Shown here piece after piece: positions 54,104-62,969 of a stretch of DNA of 64,000 bases; within the stretch, counting starts at the first letter, position 1, and every line of letters starts with the position of its first letter. The DNA is from Gammaproteobacteria bacterium (GTDB taxonomy: Bacteria > Pseudomonadota > Gammaproteobacteria > Thiohalomonadales > Thiohalomonadaceae). The notes beneath the pieces are model-generated. The model was given only the letters and a program-made list of their open reading frames with translations. It had not been told where the DNA came from and ran no database searches. The position numbers were made by a program, and so were the translations under genes. The DNA lies in NCBI GenBank assembly GCA_023228645.1, contig JALOAT010000002.1, forward strand, positions 1-64,000, given 5' to 3'.

Positions 54104-55394
54104 GCCGCTGCTGTTCGTGCTGTTGCTGGCCGGCGCCGGCCTGACCCAGGCCATGCCCGCCATCGAACACTGGACCCTGCCGAACGGCGCGCGGGTCTAT
54201 TACGCGCATGCGCCGCAGCTGCCGATGGTCGATGCCCACGTGGTGTTCGATGCCGGCAGCGCCCGCGACGAGGGCAAACCGGGCCGGGCTTTGCTCACCA
54301 ACGCCCTGCTCGCCGAGGGGGCCGGCGGGCTCGACGCCGATGCCATCGCCGGCCGCTTCGAGGACGTGGGTGCGAGCTTCGGCAACGACGCCCTGCGCGA
54401 CATGAGTTATTTCAGCCTGCGCACCCTCACCGAGCCCAAGCTCATGGCCCAGGCAGTGGAGACCGCCGCCCTGGTGCTCAACCGCCCCGATTTCCCGCCC
54501 CAGGCCATGGAGCGGGAGCGCAGCCGCGTGCTGGTCGGCCTGCGCCGTCAGGAGCAGTCGCCGGAGGCCGTCGCGGAAAAGGCCTTCTATCGCGCCGTGT
54601 ACGGCAAACATCCCTATGCCGAGCCGCCCATCGGCAGCGAGGCGAGCATCAAGGCCCTCACCCGCGACGACCTGCGCGAGCACTACCGCCGCCATTTCGT
54701 CGGTCGCAACGCCACCCTCGCCATCGTCGGTGCCGTGGATCGGGCCACCGCCGAGCGCCTGGCCGAGACCCTGGTCGGCCGGCTCCCCGCGGGCGAGGCG
54801 CCGCCGCCGTTGCCCGCTCCGTCGGCGGCCCAGCCGCGCGAGCCGCTGCGCGTGACCTTCCCGTCGGCGCAGACCCACCTGCTGGTGGGCCAGCGGGGCA
54901 TGCGCCGCGTCGACCCGGACTACTTCGCCCTGTACGTGGGCAATCACGTGCTCGGCGGCAGCGGCTTCACCTCGCGCATCACCAAGGCCATCCGCGAGGA
55001 GCGCGGCTTCGCCTACAGCGCCTACAGCTATTTCACCCCCATGGCGGTGGAAGGGCCGTTCATCATGGGCCTGCAGACGGCCACCGCCAACCGCGATGAG
55101 GCCCTCGCGGTGCTGCGCGCGACCCTCGCCGAGTTCGTCGCCGAGGGGCCGACGGCCGCGGAACTGGAGGCCTCCAAGAAGAACATCACCGGTGGTTTTC
55201 CGCTGCGCATCGATTCCAACAGCGACATCGTGCAGTACCTGGCCGTGATCGGTTTTTACCGGCTGCCGCTGGACTACCTGGAGAAGTTCAACCAGCACGT
55301 GGAGGCCGTCACTGCGGAGCAGATTCGCGACGCCTTCCAGCGCCGCATCCGCCCCGAGGCCATGACCGTGGTGAGCGTGGGAGCGGCCTCATGA
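54090..55394 (+). CDS. M16 family peptidase-like, non-catalytic partner
   Basis: This 434-residue protein has a signal peptide and the M16 fold (PAIEHWTLPNGARVYYAHAP) but no HxxEH: at that position it reads LLTNALLAEGAGG. It retains the C-terminal REERGFAYSAYSYF motif of the substrate-binding half. Such proteins pair with a catalytic M16 subunit. The start is preceded by GAAGGAG. It overlaps rsmD by 4 nt. Confidence 0.92.
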   Translation: MRSTKPLLFVLLLAGAGLTQAMPAIEHWTLPNGARVYYAHAPQLPMVDAHVVFDAGSARDEGKPGRALLTNALLAEGAGGLDADAIAGRFEDVGASFGNDALRDMSYFSLRTLTEPKLMAQAVETAALVLNRPDFPPQAMERERSRVLVGLRRQEQSPEAVAEKAFYRAVYGKHPYAEPPIGSEASIKALTRDDLREHYRRHFVGRNATLAIVGAVDRATAERLAETLVGRLPAGEAPPPLPAPSAAQPREPLRVTFPSAQTHLLVGQRGMRRVDPDYFALYVGNHVLGGSGFTSRITKAIREERGFAYSAYSYFTPMAVEGPFIMGLQTATANRDEALAVLRATLAEFVAEGPTAAELEASKKNITGGFPLRIDSNSDIVQYLAVIGFYRLPLDYLEKFNQHVEAVTAEQIRDAFQRRIRPEAMTVVSVGAAS

Positions 55395-55981
55395 AGACCA
55401 GGACGCGGCGCGGGCCGCGTGGCGCCAGCGGCGGCAACAACCGGCTGCGCATCATCGGCGGCCGCTGGCGGGGGCGGCGCGTGAGCTTCCCGGACGTGGA
55501 GGGGCTGCGTCCGAGCCCGGACCGGGTGCGCGAGACCCTGTTCAACTGGCTCATGCCGGTCATCGAAGGCGCGCGCTGCCTCGACCTGTTCTCGGGCAGC
55601 GGCGCCTTCGGCCTGGAGGCCCTCTCGCGCGGCGCCGCGCGGGTGGTGCTGGTGGATCGCGACGGCGCGGCCATCGCCAACCTGCGCGAGCAGCTCGGCA
55701 CTTTGCAGGCAGAAGGCGCCGCGCTGCACCAGGCCGACGCGCTGACGTTTCTGGCCGGGACGCCCGAGCCCTTCGACGTGGTGTTCCTCGACCCGCCCTA
55801 TCACAAGGGTCTGCTCGCGCCCTGCCTGGCGCGCCTGGGCGAAGGCTGGTTGGCACCGGGGGCGCGGGTCTACATCGAGGCTGAGGCAGAGATGACGGAA
55901 CTGCCCATGCCCGAGGGCTGGGTACTGCTGCGCAGCAAGCAGGCCGGCCAGGTGGGTTATCACCTGGCGCTGGCGCCCTGA
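55391..55981 (+). CDS. rsmD: 16S rRNA (guanine966-N2)-methyltransferase
   Basis: This 196-residue enzyme methylates G966 of 16S rRNA. It has LRIIGGRWRGRRVSFPDVEG, RPSPDRVRETLFNWL, the SAM motif LDLFSGSGAFGLEALSRGA and the catalytic VVFLDPPYHKG (DPPY). A basic N-terminal extension (MKTRTRRGPRGASGGN) is common. Start ATG overlaps the previous stop (ATGA). Confidence 0.97.
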   Translation: MKTRTRRGPRGASGGNNRLRIIGGRWRGRRVSFPDVEGLRPSPDRVRETLFNWLMPVIEGARCLDLFSGSGAFGLEALSRGAARVVLVDRDGAAIANLREQLGTLQAEGAALHQADALTFLAGTPEPFDVVFLDPPYHKGLLAPCLARLGEGWLAPGARVYIEAEAEMTELPMPEGWVLLRSKQAGQVGYHLALAP

Positions 55982-56051
55982 TTCGGAGCGCTGCGGATGT
56001 TTCGGGTCCGGGGGTTTGTTATCATGGCGGCCCGAGAACACGAGGCGAACG

Positions 56052-56531
56052 ATGACGGTCATCGCGCTCTACCCCGGCTCCTTCGACCCCATCACCAACG
56101 GCCATTCGGATCTGGTCGAGCGCGCCGCGCGAATCTTCGACAAGGTCATCGTCGCCGTGGCGGCAAGCCCGAAGAAGTCACCCCTGTTCACCCTGGAAGA
56201 ACGGGTGGAACTCGCCCGCGAGGTACTGGTCGGAGTGCCTGACGTGGAAGTGGTCGGCTTCGACACCCTGCTGGCGGACTTCGCCCGCGAGCGCGGTGTC
56301 CATGTGATCCTGCGCGGCCTGCGGGCGGTGTCGGATTTCGAGTACGAGATCCAACTCGCCGGCATGAACCGGCACCTCAACGCCGAGGTCGAGACGCTGT
56401 TCCTCACGCCCGCCGAGAGCCTGTCGTTCATTTCCTCGACCCTGGTGAAGGAAGTCGCCGGGTTGGGCGGTGATGTATCCGCCTTCGTGCATCCCGCCGT
56501 GCGGGCTGCGCTGAATAACAGAATGCGCTAA
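56052..56531 (+). CDS. coaD: Phosphopantetheine adenylyltransferase
   Basis: This 159-residue enzyme makes dephospho-CoA from phosphopantetheine. It begins TVIALYPGSFDPITNGHSDL, where the HIGH-type motif is TNGH, and contains LRGLRAVSDFEYEIQLAGMN and SFISSTLVKEVA. ATG at 56052 fits the family; an upstream in-frame start would add an atypical segment. It precedes the ferredoxin gene. Confidence 0.97.
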   Translation: MTVIALYPGSFDPITNGHSDLVERAARIFDKVIVAVAASPKKSPLFTLEERVELAREVLVGVPDVEVVGFDTLLADFARERGVHVILRGLRAVSDFEYEIQLAGMNRHLNAEVETLFLTPAESLSFISSTLVKEVAGLGGDVSAFVHPAVRAALNNRMR

Positions 56532-56566
56532 TATTCGCCAACTTTGATTGCTGGAGGTTGTTCCCC

Positions 56567-56815
56567 ATGGCCCTGATGATTACCGACGAGTGCATCAACT
56601 GCGACGTGTGCGAGCCCGAGTGCCCCAATGGCGCCATCGCCCAGGGTGACGAGATCTATGTGATCGATCCGTCGCTTTGCACCGAGTGCGTCGGTCACTA
56701 CGACACCCCGCAGTGCATCGAGGTCTGCCCGGTCGACTGCATCGTCAAGGATCCGGAGCACGAGGAGAGCAACGACGATCTCAAGGCCAAGTATGAGCGC
56801 CTGCAGAGCAAGTAA
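56567..56815 (+). CDS. 2[4Fe-4S] ferredoxin of the YfhL type
   Basis: This 82-residue ferredoxin has CINCDVCEPECPNGAI and CTECVGHYDTPQCIEVCPVD, two cluster motifs with the inserted loop in the second as in the YfhL/Allochromatium-type ferredoxins. It is an electron carrier of low potential. TGGAGG precedes the ATG at 56567 by 9 nt. A strong terminator follows. Confidence 0.95.
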   Translation: MALMITDECINCDVCEPECPNGAIAQGDEIYVIDPSLCTECVGHYDTPQCIEVCPVDCIVKDPEHEESNDDLKAKYERLQSK

Positions 56816-56832
56816 TCCAGCATCCTCCCCTG

Positions 56833-56862
56833 AAAAGGCCCCGCTTGTCGGGGCCTTTTTGT
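56833..56862 (+). terminator. Intrinsic terminator after the ferredoxin gene
   Basis: An 11-bp stem (AAAAGGCCCCG with CGGGGCCTTTT, loop CTTGT) is followed by further T residues. It is the clearest intrinsic terminator in the window. Confidence 0.93.
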
Positions 56863-57004
56863 TTCCACGCCGTGCGTGCGCAGCGCGGTTATCCCGCCCT
56901 TTTTGCAGATAAGAAGATATGTGCGGCTTTTCGGCGCGGGCGCTGGTAGCTGACGGGCCCTCCGGCTAAATGTTAACGGTCGGCCGTTGCCCCGCGAGAT
57001 TGCC

Positions 57005-57871
57005 ATGGACGGTAGATTTGCGGAGCCTGTTCCGGAAAGCACAGAGCTCCTTGAACTGATTCACTCCCTGAGTGATGCCCTGGAGAGCCATTACGACTGG
57101 CTCTGGGCCACCCAGCGTTCGGTCGTGTGCAGCGAAGATGCCGTTGCGTCTGCCAGCTGCCGGCTCGACGGCTGGCTGACCATGGCCGGCGCCGTGCCCC
57201 ACGAGGCGAGCGGCGCCGTCGCACAGCTCGCCGAGCGTCACTGCGCCATGCACCGGATTGCTGCCGAGCTGCCGCGCGCGCGCGATGGCACGCGCATCCC
57301 GGTGGCCACCTTCGATGCCTTTCTCGCCGCGCGCAAGGCGTTCAAGGACGCCGCCGTGCAACTGGAGCGCGCCCTCTGGAACAGCACCTGCCTCATCGAT
57401 GCGCTGACGGGTCTGCGCAACCGTCAGGGCATGCTGCTGGAACTGCGCGAGGAACAGCACCGCGCCCTGCGTGACGAGCGCTCGTGCAGCCTGGCGATGA
57501 TGGACATCGATCACTTCAAGGCCATCAACGACGGCCACGGTCACGGCGGCGGCGACGCGGTGCTGCGGGCCGTGGCGCGCCTGGTGACACGCCGCTTGCG
57601 TCCTTACGATCGCATCTATCGTTACGGCGGCGAGGAATTCCTGCTCTGCCTGCCCGACACCGAGGCCGCGCGCGCCGCCGCGATCATGGACCGTTTGCGC
57701 GAGGAGATCGCCGCGCAGCCCATGGGGGCGGGCGGCCTGTGCATCACCGTATCGTTCGGCCTCGCCGCCCTGGACCCGCACCGGCCCGTGGAAGAGAGCA
57801 TCGCGCGCGCCGACCAGGCCCTCTACAGCGCCAAGGCCCAAGGCCGCAACCGGGTCGTCGCCGTGGGTTGA
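57005..57871 (+). CDS. Diguanylate cyclase with N-terminal zinc-binding CZB-like domain (DgcZ-like)
   Basis: This 288-residue protein has an N-terminal domain with SHYDWLW, CRLDGWL and RHCAMHRIA, the residues of the CZB zinc-sensing fold. The GGDEF domain has DALTGLRNRQG, MMDIDHFKAINDGHGH and RYGGEEFLLCLP. RPYD five residues before GGEEF is a complete inhibitory RxxD site. E. coli DgcZ has the same plan and size, where zinc inhibits c-di-GMP synthesis. ATG at 57005 is preferred to TTG at 56987. Confidence 0.9.
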   Translation: MDGRFAEPVPESTELLELIHSLSDALESHYDWLWATQRSVVCSEDAVASASCRLDGWLTMAGAVPHEASGAVAQLAERHCAMHRIAAELPRARDGTRIPVATFDAFLAARKAFKDAAVQLERALWNSTCLIDALTGLRNRQGMLLELREEQHRALRDERSCSLAMMDIDHFKAINDGHGHGGGDAVLRAVARLVTRRLRPYDRIYRYGGEEFLLCLPDTEAARAAAIMDRLREEIAAQPMGAGGLCITVSFGLAALDPHRPVEESIARADQALYSAKAQGRNRVVAVG

Positions 57872-57896
57872 TTCGAAGAAGAACCAAGAAAAAGCC

Positions 57897-58019
57897 CAAC
57901 GCAGAGACGCAGAGCCACAGAGAACACAGAGACTTAAAGGTTGATGATTCAGGCCAGGGTGGATGGGCAAGGTCTGCAGAGCTCAAGTATTCCTCTGTGC
58001 TCTCCGTGTCTCTGTGTTG
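57897..58019. repeat. Inverted-repeat element 8 (ACGCAGAGA-type arms)
   Basis: The left arm (57897-57933) has units ACGCAGAGA, CGCAGAGCC, ACAGAGAAC and ACAGAG. The right arm (57992-58019) is an inverted copy with a few substitutions. The centre is about 58 bp. It lies between convergent dgcZ-like and mutM genes. Confidence 0.82.
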
Positions 58020-58032
58020 AATTCTTTGAATG

Positions 58033-58848
58033 TTAGCGTTGGCAGCGAGGGCAGTAGTAGGTGCTGCGCTGGCCGGTGGTGATCTGGCGGATGGGCGTGC
58101 CGCAGGCCCGGCAGGGTTCGCCGGTGCGGCCGTAGACGCGCAGTTCCTGGGCGAAATAGCCCGGCTTGCCGTCGCCGCCCACGAAGTCGCGCAAGGTGGT
58201 GCCGCCCGCGGCGATGGCCTCGGTGAGCACCTGCTTGATGGCCTGCACCAGGCGCTCGCAGCGGGCGCGGCCGATGCGCCCGGCGGCGCGCTGGGGATGG
58301 ATGCCGGCCAGGAACAGCGATTCGCTGGCGTAGATGTTGCCGACGCCCACCACCACGTGCGCATCCATGATGAGCGCCTTCACCGCGAGCTTGCGGCCGT
58401 GCATGGCGGTGTGCAGGTGATCGGCGTCGAAGGCGTCGCTCAGCGGCTCGGGGCCGAGCCCGCTCAGCAGGGCGTGATCGTGGCCGTCGCCCTCGCACCA
58501 CAGCGCGGCACCGAAGCGGCGCGGGTCGGTGAGCCGCAGGCAGTGGCCCGTGTCGAGCACCAGGTCCAGGTGATCGTGTTTGCCCGCCGGCGTGTCCGCC
58601 TTCAGCAGGCGCAGGCTGCCCGACATGCCCAGGTGCAGCAGGGCCGTACCGCGGGCGGTGCGCAGCAGCAGGTACTTGGCGCGCCGTTCCACGGCCTCGA
58701 TGCGCGTGCCGGTGAGGCCCTCCACCAGCGCCGCGGGCACGGGCCAGCGCAGGCGCGGTTCGCGCACCACCACCGCGCGCACGCGCCGGCCGGTGAGGTG
58801 CGGCGCGATACCGCGCCGGGTGGTTTCCACTTCGGGCAGTTCGGGCAT
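58033..58848 (-). CDS. mutM: Formamidopyrimidine-DNA glycosylase
   Basis: This 271-residue base-excision repair enzyme removes 8-oxoG. It begins MPELPEVETTRRGIAPHLTG with the catalytic Pro2 and Glu3. A lysine follows in RAKYLLLRT. The C-terminal zinc finger is CRACGTPIRQITTGQRSTYY with CPRCQR. Family length matches. Confidence 0.97.
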   Translation of the reverse strand: MPELPEVETTRRGIAPHLTGRRVRAVVVREPRLRWPVPAALVEGLTGTRIEAVERRAKYLLLRTARGTALLHLGMSGSLRLLKADTPAGKHDHLDLVLDTGHCLRLTDPRRFGAALWCEGDGHDHALLSGLGPEPLSDAFDADHLHTAMHGRKLAVKALIMDAHVVVGVGNIYASESLFLAGIHPQRAAGRIGRARCERLVQAIKQVLTEAIAAGGTTLRDFVGGDGKPGYFAQELRVYGRTGEPCRACGTPIRQITTGQRSTYYCPRCQR

Positions 58849-58869
58849 GGGCGGGCGCCTGGGCGCGGG

Positions 58870-59742
58870 TCAGGGCGTCGGTGCGGTCACCGTCGGCAGG
58901 CTGAAGAGGCGTTCGGCGGATTCGGCGGTGAGGCGATAGCTCAGGCCCAGCTCGGGCCGGCTCAGTACCAGCTCCGGTTCGCGTGCCTCGATGAGAAAAG
59001 TGATCGGTGCGCGGCCATCGGCGAACTCTACCCGAGCCGTGTCGCCGTGCATGCCGTGGTGGTGGTCGGTGGCATGGCCGCTGACCTGCAGAGCGCGCGT
59101 GAGGCGCCAGTGTTCGAGCAGGGCGTTGACCCGGTCCACGCTGAACTCGTCGGGCCGCGGCGATACCTGCCAGCGGCCGTCCCGCTGGGTCACGTCCAGG
59201 CCGGGCAGGTGCAAGGCGGCGATGCGTGCACCGGGCGGCAGCAGGGTGGTGTCCACGAAACTGGCGTGGTGACCGACCAAGTGGTAGTAGCTGCCGCCGT
59301 CGACCAGGTGCACCACGTCGCCGACGCGCACGTAGCGGCGCTGGTCCAGCGGGCTCTGACCGCCGAAGGCGAGCTCCTCACCGCCGTTGTAGGTCACGCG
59401 CACCTCGGGCGGCTCCAGGCCGACGGCGGCCAGGTCCACGTCGGCCACGGCGTAGCGGGCATGACTGTGTGCCTCGGCCAGCGCCACCACCGCTTGCACG
59501 CGGTAATCGCTGGCCAGGATCTCGATGGGTTCCACCATCCACCACGCGCCGTCGCGCCGCTCGAAGGCCACCACGCTGCCGTCGGAGCGTGCGATGCGCA
59601 GGCTCGCCACGTCCTGGGCGGTGAGGCCGGTGAGGGTGGGCGGTGCAGCCGGTTCGTCGAGGGTGGGTTCGAAGAACGCCACGGCCGCCAACAGGGCGAC
59701 CAGCGCGAGCAGGGCCAGGTTGACCAGCAGCCGGGCGCGCAT
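58870..59742 (-). CDS. DUF4340 domain protein of the Gld-type ABC cluster
   Basis: This 290-residue protein has an N-terminal membrane anchor (LLVNLALLALVALLAAVAFF) and a periplasmic domain with DGAWWMVEPIEILASDYRVQ and GQSPLDQRRYVRVGD. That is the DUF4340 pattern found beside GldG-type genes. The function is unknown. ATG at 59742 lies just after the stop of the GldG-like gene. Confidence 0.85.
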   Translation of the reverse strand: MRARLLVNLALLALVALLAAVAFFEPTLDEPAAPPTLTGLTAQDVASLRIARSDGSVVAFERRDGAWWMVEPIEILASDYRVQAVVALAEAHSHARYAVADVDLAAVGLEPPEVRVTYNGGEELAFGGQSPLDQRRYVRVGDVVHLVDGGSYYHLVGHHASFVDTTLLPPGARIAALHLPGLDVTQRDGRWQVSPRPDEFSVDRVNALLEHWRLTRALQVSGHATDHHHGMHGDTARVEFADGRAPITFLIEAREPELVLSRPELGLSYRLTAESAERLFSLPTVTAPTP

Positions 59743-59744
59743 GA

Positions 59745-61106
59745 TCACCGCCGCCGCCTGCGGAACCAGAGCGTGAGGCCGCCGCCCACTAGCGCCCCCG
59801 GGATGAGCAGCAGGAAGCCGGCGCCCATGAGCAGGGACAAAGGCTGCGAGATCGTGAGGCTCACGTCCGGCGCTGTACGGGGCGGGATGGTGATGAAGGC
59901 GTCGTCGTGGCTCAGCCAGTTCACCAGCCGGCTGCCCAGCTCCAGGTTGGCACCGTTGCCCACGAAGGCGTTGGAGAGGAAGTCGCCATCGCCCAGCACC
60001 ACCACGCGCTGGGTGCGCCGGGCATCTCCGTCGCCCAGCTCGCGTGTGAGCGCGACGCCCAGTTGCAGCGGTCCGGCGATGTCCTTGCCCGTGTCGAACA
60101 CCACAGTACCCTCCAGCGCGCCGGTCTCGGACCAGCTGCGCGCCACGGTGCGCAGCAAGGGTGCCGGCTGCCAGTCGTCGGCGGCATTGATCCGCAGGGC
60201 GCCGGCGGTCGGGAACAGGGTGAGGGTGTCGAGGCCCGCGGTGGCGGCGTGCGCCGGATAATCGGCCACCACCGAGAAGGTCGGGTCGGCGATGTTGAGC
60301 ACCTGGGTGGTCGGGTCGACCACCAGGCCGGGCAGTTGTTCGATCCCGAGCAGTTCCGCCAGCGGCGCCAGTGCGCCAAGCGCGCCGGGTTCGAGGAACC
60401 ACAGCAGATTGCCGCCCTGCGCCACGAACTCGCGCACCTGCGCCACCTCGCCGGCCAGCAGGTTCACCTGCGGGCTGGCGATCACCAGCGCGACGGTGTC
60501 GGCGGGGATGGCCGGCGTCTCGGCCAGGTTCAGCTCGCCGAGCACGAAGCCCTTGTTTTCCAGTTGCTGGCCGAAGCTGCCCAGGTCGTGGTTGGCCAGG
60601 CCGCGCGGCTTGCGCTCGCCGTGGCCCTGCAGGAACACGATGCGCCGCTCGCCGCTGCGCGCCAGGCGCTGCAAGGCGTTGGTGAAGTCTTCCTCGGCCA
60701 GCGCCTGCACGTGCTCGCGCCGGCCGCGATATTCCAGGACCATCTCGCCGTCCCGGGTCACGCCGTAGGTGCGCACCTTGTCGGGACTGAGGTCGGGATT
60801 CACAAAGCTGAGGCGCAGGCGCGGGTCGTGGCGCTGATAGCGTCCGATGAAATCGACGATGGCGCGGCGCGAGGCGGTCAGTTCGCTGTCGCGGGCGAAG
60901 GCGGTGACCGTCACCGGCTCCTGCAAGGTCGCGAGCACCGCCACACTCGCCTCGGCGAGGGTGTGGCGTCCGCTCGCGGTCCAGTCTGCCTGTACGTGAT
61001 AGCGCGTGCTCAGCCAAGCGACGAGGGCGACGGCGGCGAGGAACAGCACGGCGAAGGTGTAGCCCTGAAGGCGCAGCTGGCGTCGGATGTGGCTGTTCAG
61101 TTCCAT
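59745..61106 (-). CDS. GldG family ABC-associated protein
   Basis: This 453-residue protein has an N-terminal helix and a C-terminal helix (LLMGAGFLLLIPGALVGGGL). The periplasmic part contains LPGLVVDPTTQVLN and VVVLGDGDFLSNAFVGNGAN, the GldG/Gtf-type signatures. Such proteins couple to an ABC permease/ATPase; in most non-gliding bacteria the substrate is unknown. ATG at 61106 avoids an overlap with the upstream permease. It belongs to a four-gene run with the ATPase, permease and DUF4340 gene. Confidence 0.88.
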   Translation of the reverse strand: MELNSHIRRQLRLQGYTFAVLFLAAVALVAWLSTRYHVQADWTASGRHTLAEASVAVLATLQEPVTVTAFARDSELTASRRAIVDFIGRYQRHDPRLRLSFVNPDLSPDKVRTYGVTRDGEMVLEYRGRREHVQALAEEDFTNALQRLARSGERRIVFLQGHGERKPRGLANHDLGSFGQQLENKGFVLGELNLAETPAIPADTVALVIASPQVNLLAGEVAQVREFVAQGGNLLWFLEPGALGALAPLAELLGIEQLPGLVVDPTTQVLNIADPTFSVVADYPAHAATAGLDTLTLFPTAGALRINAADDWQPAPLLRTVARSWSETGALEGTVVFDTGKDIAGPLQLGVALTRELGDGDARRTQRVVVLGDGDFLSNAFVGNGANLELGSRLVNWLSHDDAFITIPPRTAPDVSLTISQPLSLLMGAGFLLLIPGALVGGGLTLWFRRRRR

Positions 61107-61110
61107 GGCA

Positions 61111-61869
61111 TCAATGCTGAAGGCGGTCGGCGTCAAGGCGGCGGATGCTGAACACGACGAACACCGTGATGAACAGCAGGTAATAGACCACGTCGCTGGT
61201 ATCGAAGATGCCGCGCAACATGGCTTGGTAGTGGCGTTGCAGCGACAGGTAGGCGAACACGCCCGACTGGCCGCTGTCGGCCACGGCGCGGCCGGCCCAG
61301 TCGATGATCCACAGCAGCAGGAGCATGCCGAAGGAACCCACCGCGGCCACCGTGGGCTGTGCGGTGAGCGTCGATACCCACAGACCCGCGGCGGCGAACG
61401 CCGCCAGCATGAGCAGCAGGCCGAGCAGGCCGGCGGCGAAGGTGCCGAAGTCCAGATTGCCCGCGAACAGCAGCGACAGCGGCATGAGCGCGAGCAGGCC
61501 GAGCAGGATGCCCAGGAAGGCCATCACGCCGAGGTATTTGCCGAGCACGATCTCGGTGAGCGACACCGGCGCCGAGAACAGCAACGGCAGGGTACCGGCG
61601 CGGCGTTCCTCGCTCACCAGGCGCATGGTGAGCAACGGGATCACCAATAGCAGCAGCACCGTGGCGTTGGCGAACAGGGGCGAGACCACCACGTCGGTCA
61701 CGCCGATGGGGTTTTCCAGCATGGCGAGCCGCGGTTGCAGGGCCAGGTATTCCTCGATCTGGGCCAGGAACAAAAAGCCGAGGATGAACTGCGCCACCGC
61801 CAGGATGCACCAGGCCAGCGGCGACAGGAACAGGCTGCGCAGTTCGCGCATGGCGATGGTGCCGATCAT
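61111..61869 (-). CDS. ABC-2-type permease (GldF-like)
   Basis: This 252-residue protein has six membrane helices. It begins MIGTIAMRELRSLFLSPLAW and has the cytoplasmic segment RLVSEERRAGTLPLLFSAPV, the ABC-2 coupling-helix pattern (E.R.GT...L...P). It overlaps the ATPase gene by 4 nt. It forms an exporter or remodelling complex with the neighbours. Confidence 0.9.
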   Translation of the reverse strand: MIGTIAMRELRSLFLSPLAWCILAVAQFILGFLFLAQIEEYLALQPRLAMLENPIGVTDVVVSPLFANATVLLLLVIPLLTMRLVSEERRAGTLPLLFSAPVSLTEIVLGKYLGVMAFLGILLGLLALMPLSLLFAGNLDFGTFAAGLLGLLLMLAAFAAAGLWVSTLTAQPTVAAVGSFGMLLLLWIIDWAGRAVADSGQSGVFAYLSLQRHYQAMLRGIFDTSDVVYYLLFITVFVVFSIRRLDADRLQH

Positions 61870-62810
61870 GCGGCGGCCTCCTCGGCTTCCGTGGTGGTGA
61901 TGTCCACGAAGATGTCTTCCAGGCTGCGCCGTTCCGGCGTGAGTTCGAACAGACCCCAGCCCTCGCGCACGGCGCGCTCGGCGATGGCCTCGGCGGGATT
62001 TTCGCCCGGGTCGTGCTGCACACGGATGCGGTGCGGGTCCACCTGTTCGGCGGCGTGCACCCCGGCGATGTCCGCGAGCAGCGCCGGCGCGGGCGCCGCG
62101 CGCAGGCCGATGAGCAGGCTGGAGCTTTGCATGCGCCAGGCGAGGCCGTCGATGCTGTCCGACAGCACCAGTTCACCGCGATTGATGATCTGTACCCGCG
62201 TACAGGTGGCCTGCACCTCGGGCAGGATGTGGGTCGACAGGATCACGCTGTGGTCCTTGCCGAGCTCGCGGATGAGCGCGCGGATCTCGCGGATCTGGAT
62301 CGGGTCGAGGCCCACGGTGGGCTCGTCGAGGATCACCACGTCCGGCTGGTGGATGATGGCCTGGGCGATGCCCACGCGCTGCTGATAGCCCTTGGAGAGG
62401 TTGCCGATGAGGCGGCGGCCGACCTGTTCCAGGCCGCAGCGCTCCTTGGCGCGCTCCACGGCCTGATGAATACCCGCGCGTTCAATGCGGTTCAGGCGCG
62501 CGCAGAACCGCAGGTATTCGTCCACGGTGAACTCGCGATACACCGGCGGCTGCTCGGGCAGGTAGCCGAGCGAGGCCTTGGCGGCCTTGGGCTGTTCCAG
62601 GATGTCGATGCCGTTGATGGTCACGCGCCCGGCGCTCGGCGCCAGATTGCCCGTGATCACCTGCATGGTGGTGGATTTGCCGGCGCCGTTCGGTCCGAGG
62701 AACCCCAGCACCTCGCCGCGCCTGACCTCGAAACTCAGGTCGTTCACGGCACAGGTGGTGCCATACCAGCGAAACAGGTGTTCGACTGCGATGAGAGTGT
62801 CCGTTGCCAT
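61866..62810 (-). CDS. ABC transporter ATP-binding protein (GldA-like)
   Basis: This 314-residue ATPase has Walker A GPNGAGKSTTMQ, signature LSKGYQQRVGIAQ and Walker B VVILDEPTVGLDP. The C-terminal extension beyond the ABC domain is typical of ABC-2-linked ATPases. It starts the four-gene cluster and is divergent from the hydantoinase gene. Confidence 0.92.
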   Translation of the reverse strand: MATDTLIAVEHLFRWYGTTCAVNDLSFEVRRGEVLGFLGPNGAGKSTTMQVITGNLAPSAGRVTINGIDILEQPKAAKASLGYLPEQPPVYREFTVDEYLRFCARLNRIERAGIHQAVERAKERCGLEQVGRRLIGNLSKGYQQRVGIAQAIIHQPDVVILDEPTVGLDPIQIREIRALIRELGKDHSVILSTHILPEVQATCTRVQIINRGELVLSDSIDGLAWRMQSSSLLIGLRAAPAPALLADIAGVHAAEQVDPHRIRVQHDPGENPAEAIAERAVREGWGLFELTPERRSLEDIFVDITTTEAEEAAA

Positions 62811-62969
62811 GGGGCGGTATTATTTTTCAGCCTGTCGTGGTTGCCAATAGCGGCGCAGGGACTGCTAACCTAATGTACGGATTGGCCTCGTGAGGCTCGT
62901 TCAGCGAGACCCGCAAGCGGCTCCAGGAGTGCGCAATCCATACCATCCCCCTGCCCTTGTTGCGAGTCC

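Noticed and set aside
57484..58020. Short open frame running out of the GGDEF gene through element 8
   Set aside because: It is out of frame with the cyclase and ends in the repeat units; this is a typical spurious translation of such repeats.
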